A stretch of DNA of 64,000 nt from a virus: positions 37,265 to 101,264 of IMG/VR virus record IMGVR_UViG_3300037541_000632, one strand, 5' to 3'. Shown here piece by piece: positions 59,371 to 64,000 of this stretch; position 1 is the first letter of the stretch; each line of letters begins with the position of its first letter. A program made the translations under genes and the position numbers. Below the pieces are notes generated by a model that saw only the letters and a program-made list of their open reading frames with translations, made no database searches and was not told where the DNA came from.

Positions 59371-60423
59371 TTATGCCACCTTTAAAAGTAAACTCAACAA
59401 TTGTTTCTGTTGATTACTTTCAAGGCTGGCAATTTTAGCCGTAGTTTTAGCAGCATCCTTTTCAGAAAGAATATTAATAATATTATCTGCGGCTTCTTTA
59501 CGGAAAGCCATTCTGACCAGCTTGTAGTTATCGCTGGCTAATTTATTAAATTCTTCCGCAGGAATCATTATGTCAGAAACAAAGATATTCTTTTCTGCCA
59601 GTTCCTGTAAATAAGCTACTTTAGCGCCCGAGTAGAAAGCCTCGTGTGGGGACGTGATACGTTTGTGACTGATGTTGTTGACGGCATCTAAACCCATCCA
59701 GGTATCGATTGCCTGCTCCACGCTGATAGTTCCAGCAGAAGCTTGCTTGAGCGCTTGAGTGTATTCAGAAACATCTGATACACCAGCGCGAGAACGTTCG
59801 CCTATAGCAAAGTCTACATTATCAAAATCTACAAGTCTTTCCTCGCCGAAACGCCATATCTTATCCGGGATCTCGTTGCGAGGAATATTAAGAGTAGAAG
59901 CGGCTTTAACAATATTACGAGCAGCATGGAAGAACCAGTCTGTAGGAATATATTCATCATTCCAGTCACGAACAACTTCAGTGGCTGCCTTAGTCACTTC
60001 AACTTCGTTATTAATAGCATAAGCCTTCCAAGTGTCTTCCTCTTCAACTTGGAAGCTAAGCGCATATTTTTCATGTGCTAGTTCATGCGCTGACTTTTCA
60101 GCTTGAGGTAAAAGCGCTACGGCATCTTCAATATCTTGCTCGATATCAAATAATGCTGCGGCTTCTTTAACGCTAGCAAATTCTTTAGAATCTATCTTAC
60201 CCTCACCGGCAAGATATACAGCGCTCATGTATGTAGCTGCCTTTGTATGAATAGGATGTAATCTATTTGCTTGGTCAGCAAACGCACAGTCATGTAAAGA
60301 TACCAAATCTTCAGCTTGAAGAATAGACGCTTCTTTGACATAGTCAGGTAAGCTGTCTCCAGCCTTAATGCCTACTTCGTAAAGTGCTGTGGGGTTTTGG
60401 TCTTTAGTGAAGTCCATAGTCAT
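59371..60423 (-). CDS. Lys/Ala-rich virion-like protein
   Basis: 350 residues, all-helical. By eye about a dozen K-x-A tripeptides occur (KEA, KAA, KSA, KYA, KQA, KVA, KLA, KIA), far more than the roughly three expected from composition. The same enrichment is seen in the portal-linked proteins at 9230 and 7432, so they may share a virion compartment or a protease. No membrane segment. M3 (60417) is an alternative start. Function unknown. Confidence 0.7.
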   Translation of the reverse strand: MTMDFTKDQNPTALYEVGIKAGDSLPDYVKEASILQAEDLVSLHDCAFADQANRLHPIHTKAATYMSAVYLAGEGKIDSKEFASVKEAAALFDIEQDIEDAVALLPQAEKSAHELAHEKYALSFQVEEEDTWKAYAINNEVEVTKAATEVVRDWNDEYIPTDWFFHAARNIVKAASTLNIPRNEIPDKIWRFGEERLVDFDNVDFAIGERSRAGVSDVSEYTQALKQASAGTISVEQAIDTWMGLDAVNNISHKRITSPHEAFYSGAKVAYLQELAEKNIFVSDIMIPAEEFNKLASDNYKLVRMAFRKEAADNIINILSEKDAAKTTAKIASLESNQQKQLLSLLLKVA

Positions 60424-60473
60424 AAGTAATTATCGCCGTAAATTTAAATGAGGTCAAGTGATTCTAAATTCTT

Positions 60474-60503
60474 TGTCGCGCAGGCTTTGTATTGTGTTAT
60501 ACT
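60474..60503 (+). promoter_or_regulatory. Plus-strand promoter of the phage family
   Basis: -10 TATACT (60498-60503) directly after TTGTGT, with a weak -35 (TGTCGC 60474-60479, or TTGTCG one base upstream). The expected start is about 60509-60512 and the gene starts at 60516, so the message is nearly leaderless. Confidence 0.65.
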
Positions 60504-60515
60504 GAAAACTGATGT

Positions 60516-62984
60516 ATGGAATTGAGTATTCAAACTTTGGATCAAATTATAAATCCCATCGAGTTAATAAACTTGTTGGGCGAGGAATTGCATATAGGTC
60601 TAAGTGGTGAATATACTACAAATTGCCCAAAATGCGAAAGCAAATTATTCATTTTGGATAAAGAATTTGTGTGCGAAAATAGTTTATGCACTTTTAGGGC
60701 CGGATCAGCTGTTGATTACTTAGTGGCCAAGGGCGTTTGCGGTTGGGATCAATCCATAGAAACGCTTAATAGTATACTTAATAATAAATTAAAGAATTCC
60801 ATTGTATATAAAAATCAAAAGATAATTACATCCCAGTTAAAAAACAAAAGAAAGATATTTGATTTCTTTTTAAAGAACGCATTCAATGGGTCTCAAAATA
60901 ATATTAAGCTTATTCAATACAGAAGTGCTTTGAGATCTCAGGGGTTAGACCCAGAGGCTTTACGTCATTCTGTTTTTATTGTTACAGCTCAAGAAACTGA
61001 AGTTCTAAAAGAATTAATAAAAAATGTTTATCCTGAAAAAAATATAAACATTACAGGGCCGCACATAATATTGCCTTACTTTGTTAATTATCATACCATC
61101 AGTCATTTACTGGTTTTAAAGACTCCGGATTCTAAACCTGAGAAAATAAACATAATGCCTTCTAGGACGGCTTTCTTTTCTCTTCTCCAGCGACACCCGG
61201 GATGTAAGAAGACTAAGGTTGCTTATACTTACGCGGAAGCTGCTAAACTGAATACTCAGTACAGCAGGGTTAATCCTGAGATGCTCTGTTTACATATGAT
61301 GGTAGATGCAAAAGCGTCTGGTGAATCATTTGTTCTTCCTTCCGCTACATACATTGCTATCGGAGAAAATCATTCTGACTTGCGCGTCGCAGGAACACTG
61401 CAGCGCTACATACCAGGTTTAACTGTGTCTGAAAATAAAGTAGGATTACATGCTGACTACGCAGCAATAGACGCAAACGAATTTATACTTAAATGTGTAG
61501 TTAAAGAATTAAAAAAGAATATACCTATTAGCAGCATTCTTCCTCTTGTTGAGCTCGACCATAAAAGTCGGCAGGCGCTGCTCGTTCAGCTACACGCTAA
61601 TCGGTATTTTGCAGAGGCAGATGAGGTACGTAACTTTTTCAAAACGCTGCCAGTATATAAGGACGATAAGATTACGCTGTTTAGTAACCCATACGGTTAT
61701 TCGATAAAGAAACACAATAATGATATTTATACTAATAATATTAGTAACTTCACAATTGAGTTAGAACAGAACATCGTATTCACTGAGTCTACAGATATAT
61801 TTCATGCCGGTAGTCTGCTCTTTAATAACGACAGATACCCGTTAATTTTGAAGCAAGAAGAAATCGACAAGATAACTGAATTAGAAAAAGCAGCACGGCG
61901 CGCGACCATGGGAGTATCTAATTCAGAAATTAACATTCCTACTGTGATGGAACGCAGTGGAGCTAAGTACTTAACTACTTATCTCCGGGAGCAGGTTTCT
62001 CAGCTGCCTAAGACAGAAGGTATTCCGATGCTGGGTTGGTCCCCTCGGAGATCTTCTTTTTACACGCCTTACTTCATTGCGGACCGTAAAGGATCCAGAG
62101 TAGGAAAGAAGTACTTACATCCTGTAATTCCGACGTTATCTAGTTTTACGACTGATATATCAGATGTGTGCGCGCTGCATCATGATCTACCGGAAGTGAT
62201 TGTAAACATACTTAACCAGGCTGCTGCTTTTATTGTGCGTACCTTTTTAAGTATGCAGACCAAGCCGCTGCCTATTTACAATAACTCAGAAGCTCGGCGC
62301 TTGCTGTCAGAAATTTTCTCAGCTCTAGGACAGACAACAGTACTGCAGCTGAACCAGAACATGCGAGGAGAAGAACTCCCAGGTGTTCGAGGATTTCCAT
62401 TTTACGCAGTCGGATATTCTTCTTCACAAATTAATAAAAGTAGCTTGTCTGCTTTTATTCTATGCGATGCTGGTGCTAACATCAATGAAAACTTTTCTCC
62501 TGATATAATTCATAAAGCGCAGACCACATTAAAATTCATTACAAAGAAGATAGCTGAATGGGCGCTACAAACTCAAGCAGAAAATTTCCAACAGGAACGC
62601 AGCGTGTCCCGGGCAAATGCTTATTCTAAAGAAGGTTCACAGGTAATTGTCGACGCTTGCGGTCTATTGTCTTGGCCATCCAGTAAGACGCCATTTGAAA
62701 ATTTAGACAATATACTCAGCCGTATTGGAATAGACGAAGTGAAAAATTACTTTATTAGCAACGTCAACATACATAAATTACAAATCAAAAATGAAATTTT
62801 TGATGTCGCTACAAATCGACAAGCATTAGAAGCTGAATTAAAATCCATATCTAAATCTGTATCATTTACAAAGGATACAGTTGATGTGGACTCTGAGAGT
62901 ATGCTGGAAGCTTTAAATTCCTACTACCATACGAACCCAGTACTAACTGAATATTTTGACGCAGATAAATTATTGAAATATTAA
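60516..62984 (+). CDS. Large protein with CHC2-like zinc ribbon
   Basis: 822 residues. The first 75 resemble a DnaG-type zinc ribbon: NPIELINLLGEE, then C37-P-K-C40, C53 and C58 (CPKCESK; FVCENSLC) and AVDYLVAKG. Then a large region with no TOPRIM or helicase motif I can identify. DnaG-like zinc domains bind DNA in primases, so this may be a second primase-related or replication protein. It is a single-gene plus-strand unit with its own promoter; its stop overlaps the convergent gene by TTAA. Confidence 0.65.
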   Translation: MELSIQTLDQIINPIELINLLGEELHIGLSGEYTTNCPKCESKLFILDKEFVCENSLCTFRAGSAVDYLVAKGVCGWDQSIETLNSILNNKLKNSIVYKNQKIITSQLKNKRKIFDFFLKNAFNGSQNNIKLIQYRSALRSQGLDPEALRHSVFIVTAQETEVLKELIKNVYPEKNINITGPHIILPYFVNYHTISHLLVLKTPDSKPEKINIMPSRTAFFSLLQRHPGCKKTKVAYTYAEAAKLNTQYSRVNPEMLCLHMMVDAKASGESFVLPSATYIAIGENHSDLRVAGTLQRYIPGLTVSENKVGLHADYAAIDANEFILKCVVKELKKNIPISSILPLVELDHKSRQALLVQLHANRYFAEADEVRNFFKTLPVYKDDKITLFSNPYGYSIKKHNNDIYTNNISNFTIELEQNIVFTESTDIFHAGSLLFNNDRYPLILKQEEIDKITELEKAARRATMGVSNSEINIPTVMERSGAKYLTTYLREQVSQLPKTEGIPMLGWSPRRSSFYTPYFIADRKGSRVGKKYLHPVIPTLSSFTTDISDVCALHHDLPEVIVNILNQAAAFIVRTFLSMQTKPLPIYNNSEARRLLSEIFSALGQTTVLQLNQNMRGEELPGVRGFPFYAVGYSSSQINKSSLSAFILCDAGANINENFSPDIIHKAQTTLKFITKKIAEWALQTQAENFQQERSVSRANAYSKEGSQVIVDACGLLSWPSSKTPFENLDNILSRIGIDEVKNYFISNVNIHKLQIKNEIFDVATNRQALEAELKSISKSVSFTKDTVDVDSESMLEALNSYYHTNPVLTEYFDADKLLKY

Positions 62985-63406
62985 TTTCTGTAACTGTAGC
63001 AGTGCAGCCCATAATCTACCATGATTTCTAAAAATCTTTGAACAGTTATGGTGCGTGGTTGTTTAACGCGGTCCCAAATTGTGATCTCTGTAGTCGGCAG
63101 CATTCTGTTTTGTTGCAACGCTAAACTCAAGAGCGTAATTAATTTATTAAATTCTGCCTCGTCTTCTCTATTTGCAGCGAGTTTATAATTCTCTGGCTGC
63201 ACATCAAAGGGATCAACTGATGCGTTCGAATTGCTGGCAAAGTAAGCGATTGCTGCATCTAAAGAATCAGCATAAACCCAACCGTCTATTGGGTATTCGT
63301 ATGAATCTTTGTCAGATACGACCAACATGTAATTAGGCCCATTCACTATATTTGGGGCAAATAAAATTTCTGTTTCTTCTTTTTTGTAAAATCCTGCGTT
63401 GTTCAT
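62981..63406 (-). CDS. Hypothetical protein next to tail-fibre-like gene
   Basis: 141 residues, soluble: ILFAPNIVNGPNYMLVVSDK, a mid helix (SLDAAIAYFASNSNA), and TEITIWDRVKQPRTITVQRF with a Trp. No family assigned. It lies 4 bases downstream of the tail-fibre-like gene, so it may be a chaperone or fibre accessory; this is only positional. Confidence 0.7.
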   Translation of the reverse strand: MNNAGFYKKEETEILFAPNIVNGPNYMLVVSDKDSYEYPIDGWVYADSLDAAIAYFASNSNASVDPFDVQPENYKLAANREDEAEFNKLITLLSLALQQNRMLPTTEITIWDRVKQPRTITVQRFLEIMVDYGLHCYSYRN

Positions 63407-63410
63407 AAAA

Positions 63411-64000
63411 TTATCCTGATATTGTGAACCCTTTAAGCACTGCTTTATATGTTTGAAGCAAGCGAAATGCTAGTGTCTGTGATGAACCACCAGCCATGGG
63501 TCTTGACATGGTAACACTTGTATTTGGCACTATGCTGACAATAGTTGAATTGTATCTAACTGTTCCATTACCATTGGTTGTTAATGGCAATGCTGCACCT
63601 CCTAATGTGCTAGCTACTTGAAAATTATCAGCAGCAGCATTAACCACAAAATAAATTGTATTAATTACAATGCCCGTTGTTGTGGTGATGACTGAGAAAG
63701 CAACTTCATCTCCATCGCTCAATCCATGTGCTGTAAGATTTACTAAATCACCTGCATCTATAAATGTTACTGCTCTTCCTGTTGTGAGGATAGTATTGGT
63801 TCCTGTGACTTGCATACCAGCAGATAAACCAGTGGTGTTAGCCATTGTGATGGTTGTAGAACCAGTAGCAGGCGTTCCAGTTAATGAGACTGGTGTTGGA
63901 GCACCCCAGGTATTTGATATAGTTAAGGTTCTTGTTGCTCCTACGAGTGCTGTTCCTAAATTTGTAAAGATTGTTTCAAGCGCATCTTTTGCAAGTTTGC
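63411..64000 (-). CDS. Tail-fibre-like beta-repeat protein, 5' end missing
   Basis: The frame is open from 63411 to the right edge, so the ATG at 63845 is internal and the gene continues outside the window. The readable 196 residues are Thr/Gly/Asn/Ala-rich with beta repeats (TTITMANTTGLSAGMQVTG; DLVNLTAHGLSDGDEVAF; TTNGNGTVRYNS), as in phage tail-fibre or virion decoration repeats. It probably recognises a surface glycan or forms a fibre shaft. Confidence 0.7.
   Translation of the reverse strand, partial: KLAKDALETIFTNLGTALVGATRTLTISNTWGAPTPVSLTGTPATGSTTITMANTTGLSAGMQVTGTNTILTTGRAVTFIDAGDLVNLTAHGLSDGDEVAFSVITTTTGIVINTIYFVVNAAADNFQVASTLGGAALPLTTNGNGTVRYNSTIVSIVPNTSVTMSRPMAGGSSQTLAFRLLQTYKAVLKGFTISG

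Noticed and set aside
3206-60503. CRISPR or tandem repeats from the repeated TTGTGTTATATAAATTTG element
   Set aside because: The copies are single, far apart and always in front of a gene or RNA, so they are promoters, not an array.

Overview
The window is an almost fully coding, AT-rich stretch of a large tailed double-stranded DNA phage. The evidence is a portal protein, an intein-split large terminase, a MazG-like enzyme, a virion-type lambda-R-like transglycosylase and a complete phage replication and recombination set. No rRNA, integrase, insertion sequence, CRISPR array or capsid gene is visible. Nearly all genes lie on the minus strand with gaps of a few bases or 1-8 base overlaps. Plus-strand exceptions are an HNH endonuclease (6197-6553), a kinase-like gene (48767-49441), the terminase (54129-57035) and a zinc-ribbon protein (60516-62984). 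Few starts show a clear Shine-Dalgarno sequence. Seven promoters of host sigma70 type (-35 TTGCAA-like, 18-bp spacer, -10 TATATA-like) share an extended spacer end, TTGTGT.

Layout. 1-5.4 kb: small unknown genes. 4.8-6.05 kb: tRNA-Leu, tRNA-Met and tRNA-Arg; between and around the last two lies a densely folded, non-coding RNA region (5416-5960). 6.1-6.9 kb: an HNH endonuclease convergent with a small gene that has its own promoter. 7-22 kb: virion module with portal, MazG, glycine-rich membrane-active proteins, a GH104-type transglycosylase, a metallopeptidase-like protein and two pieces of a split RNA polymerase beta subunit. Several products share a 17-residue N-terminal leader ending K15-x-A17. 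22-26.9 kb: small unknown proteins and a RecQ-type helicase. 27-48.5 kb: replication and recombination, with a RecA-like recombinase, a UDG-exonuclease-PolA polymerase fusion, TOPRIM primase, DnaB-like helicase, UvsW-like helicase and SbcCD-type nuclease. 48.7-50.1 kb: kinase-like gene and a second folded RNA (49447-49911) with its own promoter and terminator. 50.1-53.5 kb: a DUF2135-like protein and thymidylate synthase. 54-60.4 kb: terminase, FkbM methyltransferase, GT9-like glycosyltransferase and two acidic or Lys/Ala-rich proteins. 60.5-64 kb: zinc-ribbon protein and the start of tail-fibre-like genes, the last one cut by the window edge.

Three inteins interrupt key enzymes: the polymerase (motif B), the UvsW-like helicase (P-loop) and the terminase (P-loop, with class 3 hallmarks). 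The polymerase intein is the most unusual. Its homing endonuclease is written in a different reading frame, while the polymerase/intein frame stays open straight through it. The two folded RNAs, the shared leader peptide, the split beta subunit and this double-coded intein are the strongest candidates for new biology. Family names below come from motif recognition by eye; no database search was run.
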